Shown piece by piece: positions 33,360-45,250 of a stretch of DNA of 64,000 bases. Source of the DNA: Usnea hakonensis. Taxonomy: Eukaryota; Ascomycota; Lecanoromycetes; Lecanorales; Parmeliaceae. A model generated the notes under the pieces. It had not been told where the DNA came from. It searched no databases and saw nothing but the letters and a program-made list of their open reading frames with translations. Position 1 is the first letter of the stretch; every line of letters starts with the position of its first letter. A program made the position numbers and the translations under genes. The stretch spans positions 1 through 64,000 of the forward strand of contig BLJB01000069.1 of the NCBI GenBank assembly GCA_013423325.1. The letters run 5' to 3'.

Positions 33360-34439
33360 TTTGCTTTTCTGCTGGTCATTTCGAGTCTCCCGGTGCGTCT
33401 GATAGCGAAGCTGGATTTGTTTCTATTGCAATGAGTAATCCAACCATCCGTGCGTCCAAATAGAAGGGTGATTACCGGTTCATGATTGCATGCTTCCAGT
33501 AATGCATCGTATGGGTTGTCGGTGGTGGAATTCGAGGTGCCGGAGAGATCTGTAAAGACGTTGTCATCGGTTCCGCGAGGCATGGGTTCAGCGTCTTGGG
33601 AGATTCGACAGCGTTGGTCCTGGGTCTGCGTTATTCTACGCTGCACAACCTCCTGTGACAAAACTTTGATCCAAGCAACCGGAGGAATGACGGCACGAGT
33701 GCAATCGGAGCGATGCGGAACCTGGGTTTTTCAGTTGTTGAACTTGTATCGATCCAAGTAGGAGCCGGTCGAAAGCAAACCCAACTAAATCGTAGAAGCA
33801 GTCAATTAAGAGCAAGTTCGTAACTCCAAGAAGAACGGAGAGCTGCAGCTACTCACTTAGTCGGGATCGAAGACTGAAAAACAGTAGCTTGATCAGGTTG
33901 ATGGCGTCGTTTCTGGCGTCCGGACAAACCAAGCAGTGGAAAATGGTAATATTGGAGTGGGCGGCAGGAAAGCTGTAGATTCCAGTACGACTCTTGTATT
34001 CTAGAGCACTTGCTAGTAACTCTTTCTGTCCCCCACGAGCTTTTGGCTCCGCCCCTGCCTTCTTCTTGTACATCAACGGCCGTTGCTTCTCGTATATCTC
34101 TTTGGAAGATAGCTTGTCGGTATCGTAAGGCCATGAGGGTAATTCCTCAGGCTCTCTTCGCTGTTGCTGCTGCGGCTGCTACTGCTCACAAGTCTAGAGC
34201 AGCTTAGGTCTTTGTGAATCAAGAGCTTATCTCGCTTGATAAGAACCCCTTTGACATGACGAATTCAAGTGGGGTGGCCAGAGGAGTGCTTGCAGCAATT
34301 CTCACGACCATGGCTGCGCTTGAGATGGGTACACCATGCTCAAGGTCCTTGCTCCCATACTGGCAGAGAATTCTTCTCGAGCCATCTCCTCTGATCCAGC
34401 AGAGTACGAACGCCATTTGTCATTCCAAACAGCCGACAT
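33360..34439 (-). CDS. Putative multi-exon gene of unknown function, structure unresolved
   Basis: Several exon-like blocks lie here on the minus strand. One starts at ATG 34439 (MSAVWNDKWRSYSAG) and runs to a donor GTGAGA at about 34305. A second (about 34155-33857) reads DTDKLSSKEIYEK, ARGGQKELLASALEYKSRTG and ITIFHCLVCPDARNDAINL, then a donor GTGAGT at 33856. A third (about 33715-33480) reads VAWIKVLSQEVVQRR and RGTDDNVFTDLSGTS. A phase-consistent join across all blocks was not found, so they may belong to one or two genes. The composition is non-repetitive and hydrophobic-patterned, unlike a shadow frame. I do not recognise the family. Confidence 0.4.
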
Positions 34440-35699
34440 GGAGGTCAGAGAGAGACCAAGTTGATCACTGATGGCCCCGACGAGACTGACATAGTCTCAC
34501 ATTGTTTGTGACCCCGGCGGCCGGAGTATCTATTTTTCCTAACTCCGCGCCTATTGATTTAGACTCAAAACTCACTTTCTGCTTTCACATCTTCTGTGAA
34601 CACTCGTCTTTCATGATTTGAATTTTCTGGAGCCAAGGGGGTGGTGGGTGGGCTCTTCGTCCAGCTCTGTGGCCTTCCGGAGCGTAGAGCCTTACATTGC
34701 CATGTTCTTTTTCGTTTTCTCTCGTTGCTTTCTCTTGGTTGGTAGAGCATCTGGTGAGTTGACTCTTTGAGAAGAACCTGGAGTCGCGTCAGACAGTGGT
34801 GCTAAGCACTTTGGCTGTGCTTGCACTCCATCTTGCTAACAAAAGCCTCTCCAGCTCCTTTTTTATTCCTATTCTATCACAACACGATTTGTCTTTCTCT
34901 TATGACCACGGTAGTCGACTCGACGCTGCCAGGCCTTTGATTGTCTTCCAGCACCCGTCCTTTCTACTATATATAAAAAAAAAAAATTATATAGCCATGG
35001 AAGCAGACGGAGGTGGAGATGGAAATGGAGACGTTGGTATGGAAATCTTCACAGACTATCAAAACAGCGAACACGAAGAGCTAATTTGAAACAGAGGGTA
35101 CCTCGCCCTGTCAACCCGCCGAGGGTCTTATGCCCTCGATGGATGAAGGTGGGTCATACACTTTCATCCTATGCAATCATTCATGGCAGTGGTTGTTCTT
35201 CTTTCTTTTTTCCCTTTGTTGCTATGCAAACACCATCACGCAATGCAAAAAGCACAGAGCACTCTGGAAATATCTATTTTTTCTTTTGGCAGAAATTTCA
35301 TTACAAGAAGATGCATCAGGGGACTCAACCAATCATCATGACTGAGGCTCGAGTTCAGAAGTGTCAAAAGAGCTCCCCATAGGGCGGCGATCATGAACAC
35401 GCTAAGGTCTTAGCGCGTAATTTTCACACAACCTGAAGTCCTTAGTTGCCTTTCTAATGAACACCTACCTCAGCACCTCTACCATCATCCTCCTTCAGTA
35501 GCCACAAATTTTTCTTGGCTAGATTACCTCTCTTGCTCTCCCTCCTCTCTTGCTTTGGCTCTTGCTTGATTTGAGGCATCAGGTGCTTACACAATCAACG
35601 ACGCAGGTTCGCTACGCACGTGCTCCGCAAGGAGTCTCACTCCGTAACACACGACTCGTGAAGACTAAAATATTCTAGGTCAGGTACCGCGTCCGAGCC
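34440..35699. other. Intergenic region upstream of DNMT5
   Basis: This holds the promoter and leader of the DNMT5 gene and the upstream side of the unresolved minus-strand locus. Small frames at 34796-35089 and 35086-35382 (+) show no family resemblance. A poly-A tract lies at 34977-34985. No named regulatory site was recognised. Confidence 0.4.
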
Positions 35700-38600
35700 A
35701 TGGAAGCTCCTCCTCCTCCTCCTTCTTCCCCCTCTCCCTCTTCTCCTCCTCCTCGGCGGCCAAGCCGCGAGTCACTGGCTCTCAGACAAGGGCGCCAGTC
35801 TTCTGTCGAAGCTTCTGCCCGGTCGGGGAAAAGGCCACGCTCGCCTACCCCAGAACGACCGGCAAAGAGACGACGCCGTGTTCCTGCCCTGTCTGCGGCA
35901 CTTACACGCCCCATTCGTGGCCGTAAGGCCAGCGGATCGGGGGCTAGCCTCAAGAAGGCTAGAGCGAAGCTCGGACAACGGAAGCCGAGACAGAAGGCTG
36001 GCAGGCCAGTGAAGCTCGTGTTGAGGCGGCCGACTGGGTTTCTTACCCAGCAGCGACACCAGCAATGGAGGCCGAGGAACACCATCAGAACGTTCATCGC
36101 TCAACGTTTGCCGCCAATCAGTGATATTGGCGAGATCTTCGACGACATGACTGAGAGAGCTTGGGGGCAACTTGGCTTGGAAGAAGCCACCAGAACACTT
36201 GCAGGCCGAACCATCAACGTTGCGACGATGTGTTCCGGGACCGAGAGTCCATTGCTGGCACTGGACATGACGAACGAGTGTAAGTCCGAGGATTTCGCCA
36301 AATGTTTCCTCACATCACTAAAATCGTCTAGCCTTGGGCCGCATTCCTGGTGGAGTCAAGTTGAACTTCAAGCATCTCTTCAGCGCCGAGATCGTCCCGT
36401 ACAAGCAAGCCTACATCGAGCGGAACTTTGCACCAGACTACGTCTTTCGAGACATTCGGCAGTTGGCGCAAGGCTCGAAGGCGTAAGTCCAATCCTTCCC
36501 CTTCTTTGATGCCTGTGCTGATTTGAGCAGTACCACCGCTTACGGGGGCTTGATGGAGGTTCCAGCCAATGTCGACATACTCATTGCTGGCTTCGCCTGT
36601 GTCGACTTCTCCAATCTGAATAAGAATGCCAAGTCGTTGAGTGAGGTCGGAGAGTCGGCAGACACGCTTCGTGGTATCATGGAATATTCCAAAAAGCACC
36701 GCCCTGCAATCATCATCCTAGAGAACATCATGGCAGCACCGTGGGAGCTGATCAAATCAATCTGGAGAAACGATGATGAAGGAGTTGCTAAAGCCACGGA
36801 CAAGATCAACGACAAAGCAGCCAAGAAAGCAGCAAAAAAGGCTCTTGACAACCCTCCGGATTCCCAGCCAAAAGAATCTGAACCAAAAGACCCTAAAAAG
36901 CCTTGGTGGATTGACTTCTGGGAAAAGGATGACAAAGCCTACGCGAGCGAGATTATCAAAGTGGACAGTAAAAATTACTATGTCCCTCAAACGCGTCAGC
37001 GATGCTACATGTGCTGCGTTGACCTCGAAAGATTCCCGGACGCACAACAAGTGGTGGACGCCTGGCGCAAAACCGTACGGAAGCTTGAACGCAAAGCTAG
37101 TGAGTCGGTGGAAGCATTCATCCTCCCCCAAGACGACCCGCGGATACAACGAGCCAAGGAGGTGTTGTCAAAAGCTGGAAACTTCCGACGCGAGACTGAT
37201 TGGGAGAGGTGCAAGATCCGTCATCTTAGATACAGGGAACAATTAAAGCTCGGACACGGGAGGCCTATCACCAACTGGGCAGACAATGGGACCTGCACAA
37301 CGCCCGATTACTGGTGGCACCAATGGACATTGGCTCAAGTGGAGCGTCTATGGGATACGTTCGAGATTGCATTCCTGAGAAACGTCACGCGAGGTTTCGA
37401 TTCATTTTACAAAACGTAAGATTCTCTGCCAGATTTGCAACGTTGGCCTGTAGCTAATAAGTGTTAGTCGAGTCTGGGAACTGTCTCAAAATTGCGACCG
37501 CTTCGTCGATACCACCCCCTTCGGCATTGCTAATTGTGTGACGCCAACGGGCCTGTCTTTCTTAAGCACCCGTGGCGGGCCCTTGACTGGGTTGGAAGCT
37601 CTGATGCTCCAGGGAATACCTATCAATAGACTCCTACTCACAAGAGAAACTCCCAGCCAATTGCAAGACTTCGCCGGTAATGCGATGACTTCGACGGTCG
37701 TTGGCGCAGCAATCATAAGCGCTTTCATCGCCGGCCAGGACGTTCTGAAGGAAGCAAGTCGTGGCCACATGGATGTTAGCAGCTGCCTGGAAGCCCCGCC
37801 CACGTTCATCAACGTGGAACTTGAGCATCTTCAACCACAGCAAGCTCTAGACTTCCGAGGTGATAGCGAAAGACTCTCGCAACTTCACGAACTGGCTCAA
37901 AGGACTGTAAGGCGTTGTTACTGCGAAGCTGAGGACACAATCTCATCAACAAGGATGAATATTTGCAAGCTTTGTGGCCACCTTTGTTGCCAAAAGTGCC
38001 TCGACAGCACAACCCAGCCAAGTCACGACTATCAGCCCCTTGAGAATTCAGCCGAACCTGGGCCTCCTCTCGATTTTAAGAAAGGCATCAGAGAGCAGCT
38101 CCCAATGAGACTTCAGCTTACTGGCATGAGAGTGGAAGGGTTTGACAGGGATTATAGACACCATCCCGAGTACTCTCTTTTCAGAAAAACCATGCTTTCT
38201 GCTGTGAACGAGGAATATCGCTACCTTTCCGCGAAGCGTTCCCACTGCTGGACGCTGACATATGACGCCCTCTATTCTCGGCTCGAGTTGGTCTTCCACC
38301 AAGGAAAAGTGTACTGGCTCCTATACGGCAAGGTAGAAAGAAAGCTGGCAGGCAACGATCCCATACGAAAATTTTTGAAACATCCTTTAGCCCGAATGGA
38401 TGTTGAAGATGCTGGCAAGGATTTGTTACGGGGTTCTTGGCGGGTCCGTTTGCCAACGATCGACGAGTTTCCTATCAAGATTACCGGTCAAGGTGAATTG
38501 AAAGACTCGTGGGAAACAACTCTTGGATTGAACACGAAGAGCCAAGTCTGGACTTCTTTGAAAGTTGAATATACCAGGAATCGACCGAGTCGACCAGATC

Positions 38601-41600
38601 TCGACATATCAGGAGAGTATGACCTGTACCGCAACTGTGGAACAGCGAGCGGTAGCCTACATAAGCGAGTTCGAAGCGACAAGAGTTCACCCGTCTTTCT
38701 CTTTTTGGACCCAGAACGGATCGGAAGTGCCACAAATGATCGGTTTGTATTCTCTACCCAAATTCACCGCCTACAGTATGGAGAGACCCGACACACCATT
38801 GCTCGCGTCCCTTCGCGATGGCGCCCTAGCAGCTCGCAGTTCTGGCATGGGACGTGCGAAGTCTACGGAAGCTGGAAGCGATGCCCAGCTGTCTTGCAGC
38901 AGTACCAAGGAAGAGGTTTGGCTACGTACCAAGTGCCGTCTCCTGACATCCATATGCCTATCTTCAATACCAAGGAGACCCCTTTGGATTGTGTTCACGC
39001 CAACATCGCTCTTCTGTCCTGCGAGATACCTTTGGATACCGACGAGGAGCGTGGCTGGGCTAAAGGAGAGTGGAGACTAATCGACCGCCGAAACGAGCTT
39101 CAAATCACTACAAACTTCGGTTGGCTCATCGCACGAGCTGGGAGCTTGGGAGGATTTCACAGCGACTGGAGAGTACTAGATCCGCCTGTGAACTTTGATC
39201 GATGTGAGATCTGCGCTCCAAAGGACCCTCCTATCAGGTGGAGCCTTTCCAACCGTGGCAAGCAAACCAAATTCGTTCCTTTCGAGGATGGCCGACAAGC
39301 TGGCATCTATGAGCGGGCAGTGAAAAGAAGGCCGGCGCCATTCCAGGTCCAAACACGAATCAGCAATGACGGCAAGGGGTGCCTCTTAGTCGGCTTCAAT
39401 CTACCAACGTTGGCCCATCGAGCTATAGCTCGGCTAGGCGGTGCTGCAGAAAACAACGTGTGTTTGTCTTGGCGCTTGAACACCATGTACGAGATGCCAT
39501 CCAAATTCGAGCTCCGGCCTTTTACTTTGCTGGACAATAGAGGTACTCCCGAGGCGAATCATACATTCCCCAGCGGTATAAACCTTCGGCCAGAGCAGAA
39601 ACGGTCGTTGCAATGGATGATTGATCAAGAAGCTGATGATGCGGGGCCTTTTTACGAGCAAGAAATAGAAGAAGCCTCGCTCTCGCAACTTGGCTGGCTC
39701 GCTGAAGTCTGTGCGAAGAAACCCAAAAAAGTTCTCGGAGGCGTCTTGGCTGATGTTGTCGGATACGGCAAAACAGCGACCACGTTGGCTCTCGTCCAAG
39801 CGCAAATGGAGCAAGCCGAGGAATACGCAGACGAAGATATTGCTGGCCACATTTCATTAAAGGCAACTCTAATTGTTGTCCCACCACATTTGCTCAAGCA
39901 GTGGAAAAAGCAAATTGATTTCTTCTACGGCAAATACTCACGGGCACTCACTGGCAAATCCACCAGCCAACCTACCGCATCCGGCCAGCGCTTGTACAAT
40001 ATTCTAACGATCGAGGGTCAGGCTACGATGAACAAGACGACCATAGAGCAGTTCAAGAAAGCGGACATTGTGCTTGTATCATCCAATTTCTTCAGCAGTC
40101 CAAAGAGCATGTTGAGGCTCGCTAACATGGCTACCCTACCTGGAGGTCCAAATGTCGGAGGTCGTCCCTTCCGATCTTGGCTTGAGAGAGCTTGTTCAAA
40201 TATCAAGAAGCACACTGACGAGCTCAAGCATACTACTCCTGACGAGTTGGCTTCCACGCTAGAAGAGAGACTTCTTGCAGCTTATCACGACGAGGACCTC
40301 CTACATGATTTTCCATCTCAGCGACTAAGGGGCGCACAGTACGCTGCTCAAGCCCAGAAGGCTGTGGGTCTGCAAGAGAGTGAGGAGGCTCCTGAGAAGA
40401 AGTTACCATCAGAGATGTTTGAGCACATGAAGGGGTGCGAAGATTTGGGATCCATGAATCGACCGTCTATGCAAATGTTTGCATTCTACCGAATGGTTAT
40501 CGACGAGTATACTTACATTGACGACAAGCATTACGATCTCCTCAAATCGTTGAAGGCGGACCGTCGCTGGGTTCTGTCAGGAACTCCGAGGCTTGAAGAC
40601 TTTGGTGATATTCGTGGGATGGCTGGCTTCTTGGGAACGAACCTCGGTGCATTGGACGATACAGTTGGGGTCTTGAAAGCAAGTACGATTTCGAGCATGA
40701 GGAGGGATCGCACCGGTAAGCAGTCTTTCTGCCGTTCTCGATCTTCCAATTAACGTAGCGCAGACGCCGAACAGTTCCGAGCCCTTGGGTTTTCTCACTC
40801 CGCTGCTTGGCACATAGGCAGACAAGCTCATGCGCAGAAGTGGATTGACCAATTCGTTCGCCAGGTGAGCCCCATAGTTCTTCAGGACGTGCCCTCGATA
40901 CTGACTTCATTAGAACAATGCGGAAATCGATGATATCGAGTGCCTTTCTTCACTTGAGACGTTCTTCCTTGGATCGATGCAGAATGTGGTCAACATGGAG
41001 CTGCAGCAATTACTTTGGTCTTTGGACATGAGACTTGTCCGAGGAACTCTCGGCAAAGACGACAGTCCACGACGCAAACGCATCAAGGCCATCATGAGAA
41101 GCAGCAAAACTGCCGAAGAATGCCTCCTCAGAACTTGCTCTTATCTATACACCGAAGATCTGCCAGCTACGAGTAATTCCGCCTACCAACCAATGATTGT
41201 GGACAATCGCCAAGCCAACAACGAGGTGGTAGACAATGACATTGGAGTGTCAGACTCAGGGGTAGACCAAGATCTGACACTAGCCCAAGATATCCAAAAT
41301 ACAGATGGCATGTTACTCGACAATCGGAACGACCCATACAAGTCAGTGATTGACCTCCGTCGGAGTGAATTGGTAGAAGTCATGAAAGAGCTACGATTAG
41401 CTATACGCAGCGGGGTATTACTAGCACAGCATATCCGGGGCCGCCGCCGCCGGCGTTTTGGCGCATTCGAACCCTCTGCTCTAAAACGCGACTTCGGGGA
41501 CAAGGAGGCAACAATGCAAATCCGTGAAATGCTCGATTCCGCCACTCGCGAGCAAGAATTCCTCTTCAGAGGGCATATCTTTGGTATGGCCATGACTAGC

Positions 41601-42908
41601 GAGGAAATTGAGATGGTGAAAGATGATGCACCGCGGCGACATCTACAACGGAAGGAACGGATCAAGATGCTTAAAGCCACAGTGGCCAAAGAAGCAATAG
41701 CCGCCGCCAAGGCAACTCTCTCCAAACCTGAGACCAAAGCCAGAGGCGAAACAAGGACTGCCGTTCCCAAGCCAAAGACAGACGAGCAAAAAGACAAATT
41801 GCGCATAAACCAGGAGAACGAGCAAGAGCTTAAGGATCTGCTTGCGGAAGACAGACCGGCAGACCCGCGTGTGCTCCCCACTAATTTCAAGCTACGAGAA
41901 TTTACTCCATACGTTGAACTGCTTGACAAGACCGCCCGTCAGATCTCAAGGCTGATTCCGGAATTCGTATCGCGTGTAAGAGCAATTCGACTTCTCAAGG
42001 ACTCTCAGCGACTGCACCAATGGCACAACGGAGTTGGCAATGCACTTGCTTGTACACAATGCGGCAAATCGTCTTCCGATCTCGAAAACATTTCCATCAA
42101 CGCTGTCTGCGGGCACCTCACTTGCGCAGAGTGTCGTACAGAGTCCCTTCGATTCGGGCGATGTCGGGTAGATATGTGCCATGCCGGTGCAGACGAATCT
42201 CGTTACAGGGGTGCGAGAAATATATTGGAACAAGCAAACGCAGACACTAGGTACGGCAGCAAGGTGGCGAATATTATTGACCTCATCCGCTCGTTGCCGA
42301 ACGACGACCAAGTCCTCATGTTCATTCAGTTCGACGATCTGATGCACCAGATTGTGTTGGCACTGAGAGAAGAAGGTATTTCCAACTACGCATTGACAGC
42401 GAACTCTGGTCGTGTGGCAGGAAACATGGTAGATGACTTTCAGGAGAATCGTGGCCCAACGAAGAGAAAGGTCCTTGTTTTGAACTCGGGCAATGCGTCA
42501 GCTGCAGGAGCGTAAGTCATGCTCCACGTGCTCGGCATTGTCAATTTCTCTCCCTTGCTAACACGGATCTCTAGGAACCTGACGAACGCTAATCATGTGA
42601 TCTTTGTTTCTCCCCTCCTGTCCGAGACTCAACACGGTTACGATGCCTCACGAACTCAATGCATCGGACGTGCCAAGCGATATGGGCAGCGGAAGACGGT
42701 CCACGTTTACGACTTCCTCGCATTGAATACCATCGACGTTGACCTTTACCAAGAGCAGGAAAAGAAGACTCTTACAAGGCAGCTAGTCGACGGGCACAGC
42801 CAATGGGCAATGGTGGAGGCAAGTGAAGTGACTGAAAGCATGGACAAGGATTGGGGCTGCGGATTCAAGTGGAAATCTCACGGAGCGGACGAGAAATCGG
42901 AAGAGTAG
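35700..42908 (+). CDS. DNMT5: DNMT5-type cytosine-5 DNA methyltransferase with SNF2 ATPase and RING
   Basis: Proposed model join(35700..36279, 36332..36482, 36531..37415, 37468..40715, 40764..40864, 40914..42511, 42575..42908), 2298 residues; six introns of 48-63 nt, all joins in frame. After a Pro/Arg-rich N-terminus comes the methylase: motif I TMCSGTESPLLAL (~176-188), motif IV AGFACVDFS with catalytic Cys267, motif VI ILENIM (Glu308), motif VIII VPQTRQR (~395-401), and the C-terminal LQDFAGNAMTS. A Cys-rich module follows (~689-715). SNF2 motifs are VVGYGKTATTL (~1304), VVPPHLLKQW and VIDEYTYI (~1551). A RING (CTQCG...CGHLTC, ~2035-2060) splits the ATPase. The helicase-C half has TQCIGRAKRYGQRKTVHVY. 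Characterised DNMT5 is an ATP-dependent maintenance CG methylase in Cryptococcus. Start ATG 35700 is provisional. Confidence 0.95.
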
Positions 42909-45250
42909 TGGTGGAAAGCGATGGTCGTTGATTCTTCTTCTAGAGCATAGTCTCCCAATGTCATGTCAATCCAAGATCAGCATCTTCTAGACATACCCTC
43001 GAACACTTGGGTTCTTCTTGCTTGATGAAACCTTCTTAAAACTCCCATTCAAGTCCCCCACCCACAACCCACTGTACGACATCTCAGGCTCCTTTCTTAT
43101 TATTTAGAAAGTAGTTCTCAACAGGTAGTGTATCCGTTCTTGTATTGTTCGAGAGTATCATTGAATATTAAATACACGCAGTAATCCTCGCGTTACCAAA
43201 CGATTGACGCGTTTATCCTTTGCCTTTCAGACCTTTGAGCAAAGTGCTTTGTTTGGCACCTAGCAAGTATTTCCATCTCTGTCCTTGGCCTGTCTCGATA
43301 CTCGCGAGGATCACTGCATCAACCTTTGGAGACCACTCTCTACAAAATTAGCCGGACAAATCAATAGACACGCACAAAGGCAACGCGAAGTCATGAGACT
43401 GACCACCAAGGAATGGCTCAAGCAGAGCCGTACCTTGCAAGAGTGTGCTAGTACACAAGCAACCCCTCTCCTTTCTCTATTCATGTACACGCATAATCTT
43501 ATGACTTGCTCTCACTCTCTTATCTCTACAGTATCCAGATACACCCATAACCCTCACGACTTCCTCACTCATGGTCAATCCCAATTCCTCTTCAAAAATG
43601 AGACACTAACTAAACGCTTCACAGGAATAGTCACCTGTACACAAACCATTTACGCGGCTGATTCCCCCAAGACCTCTTTACGGATCGCCATATTCACATC
43701 CCTCCAGGGTGCCACGGAACCTGCAGTCTCATGCACAAACGACACCACGCTGAAGTGACACAGCGCTTATTCTCGAAAGCCATCATTCACCCTTCCCCTC
43801 ATACCTTGCAAATCGAACTCCCGGTTTCATTATCACGCAGCCTGGAACGAAGGGCCTGTTTCCTACTCTGGACGCTTAGAGCGAGCGAGTCTGCTTCGGT
43901 GAAGTCATGCTACGGTACTAGGGTTTACAGATGGACGGATCAGGGCACTGGAAGGTATTGCGGCTACTGGAATTCGCTTCAAGAGATGGAAGGTACGATC
44001 GGGGAGGCTGTGAACGAGGCTTGGACCACGGCATGACTGTTGGGAAAGGGAATTGAGGGAGGGGGGAGGTTATTTTCGTGGTGAGGGAACGAAGGAGATT
44101 GAGAATGAGGTTGGGAATGAGGTTGATTTTCTGTTCTACGTGCGACTGAATGATTTTCTCCTGGGCGGGTTTCCCCCATGGGGAGTGAGTGGAGTATTTG
44201 AATGTCTGGCGACGAAGAAGTATGGCAACGTACAGAAATGGGCCGTACTCCCCCAAAGGAGCAGCTAGAGCAAGGTGCATAGGTAATTGATCACAAGCGG
44301 AAAGGCGTGTGAGTAAGCTGGTGGATCTATGCCGAAGGAAACCAGGGAGGATGCAGGCCCAAGATGCAATGTGTTCAAGCCAGGAGCAGCTGACCTTCAA
44401 GGAGGCGACTGGGTCAACACAGACGCCTTTTAATAGAATAAATGTGAATGCAAAGTGCCTAGCTCAAAGCTACCAAGAAAACGGCCCATGCTAGCAAATC
44501 TCAGGATGTAGACAAACCTAGACGCAGTTCCTGTTGTTCAGAAAGAGACATCTTCTAGTAGACTCAGCCAATGACCCTACATTGTCAATCAAAGAATGCA
44601 TTAGCAGAGACAAGAGTATAGACCATAGATCATAGATCATAGAGCATGAACAATCTGGAAATAACCCCTTGACCTTGACACTGTACTACCCCAATCCAAT
44701 CTCCGTCCTCCCGTATTTCCGGAATTTCGGATATGGATGCATACTTTACCTATGCATCAAAGAGCAGATGTGAAGCCAATCGGCAGAACCCTGGAAGACA
44801 CTAAACTATTACGCGAGACCCACTAGACATAAATAAACACTTACTCACCAATCTTCACAAAACCGGACCTCTTTCACTCAACCACATCGTCTTCCACCAC
44901 TTTTCTCTACACGGTCTCTACCGAATCCACAAGCCTGTCTTTACCTCCAAAAGGAAGTTCCATCAAGAGAACGCGTGCAGATCGGCAGCTCGAAGATCAA
45001 AATTCGAGGTGTGAAGCTGAGGGAGTGAGCTGAACATACTTGACCATTTTACCTTGAGCCTGAGCGTCCAACAAAGATCAACAGCTACCTTCAGAGCATC
45101 TGTAGGCAAGTCATTTACTTTCCATTCTCCATCGACCGTCTTCTCTTTCCAAACACAATTTGCTGCAGATCAAGGTGTTTACTTTCGTGAAATTGTAGAG
45201 TACTAAGCATAGAAAGACAGCGCTGATTTGGGACCAGACTTCTCTGAGGC
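42909..45250. other. Intergenic region, no convincing gene
   Basis: This 2.3-kb stretch follows DNMT5. Frames at 43285-43758 and 43731-44036 (+) and 43918-44400 (-) are of moderate length, but have no recognisable domains and no splice continuity. The last few hundred bases are probably promoter and 5' leader of the repeat-containing protein at 45251. Confidence 0.4.

Noticed and set aside
41183..41929. 248-codon - frame inside DNMT5
   Set aside because: It is the antisense shadow of the conserved SNF2-RING region.
43285..44400. 157-codon + and 160-codon - frames
   Set aside because: They have no domain, no codon-bias signal and no splice continuation; kept as intergenic.
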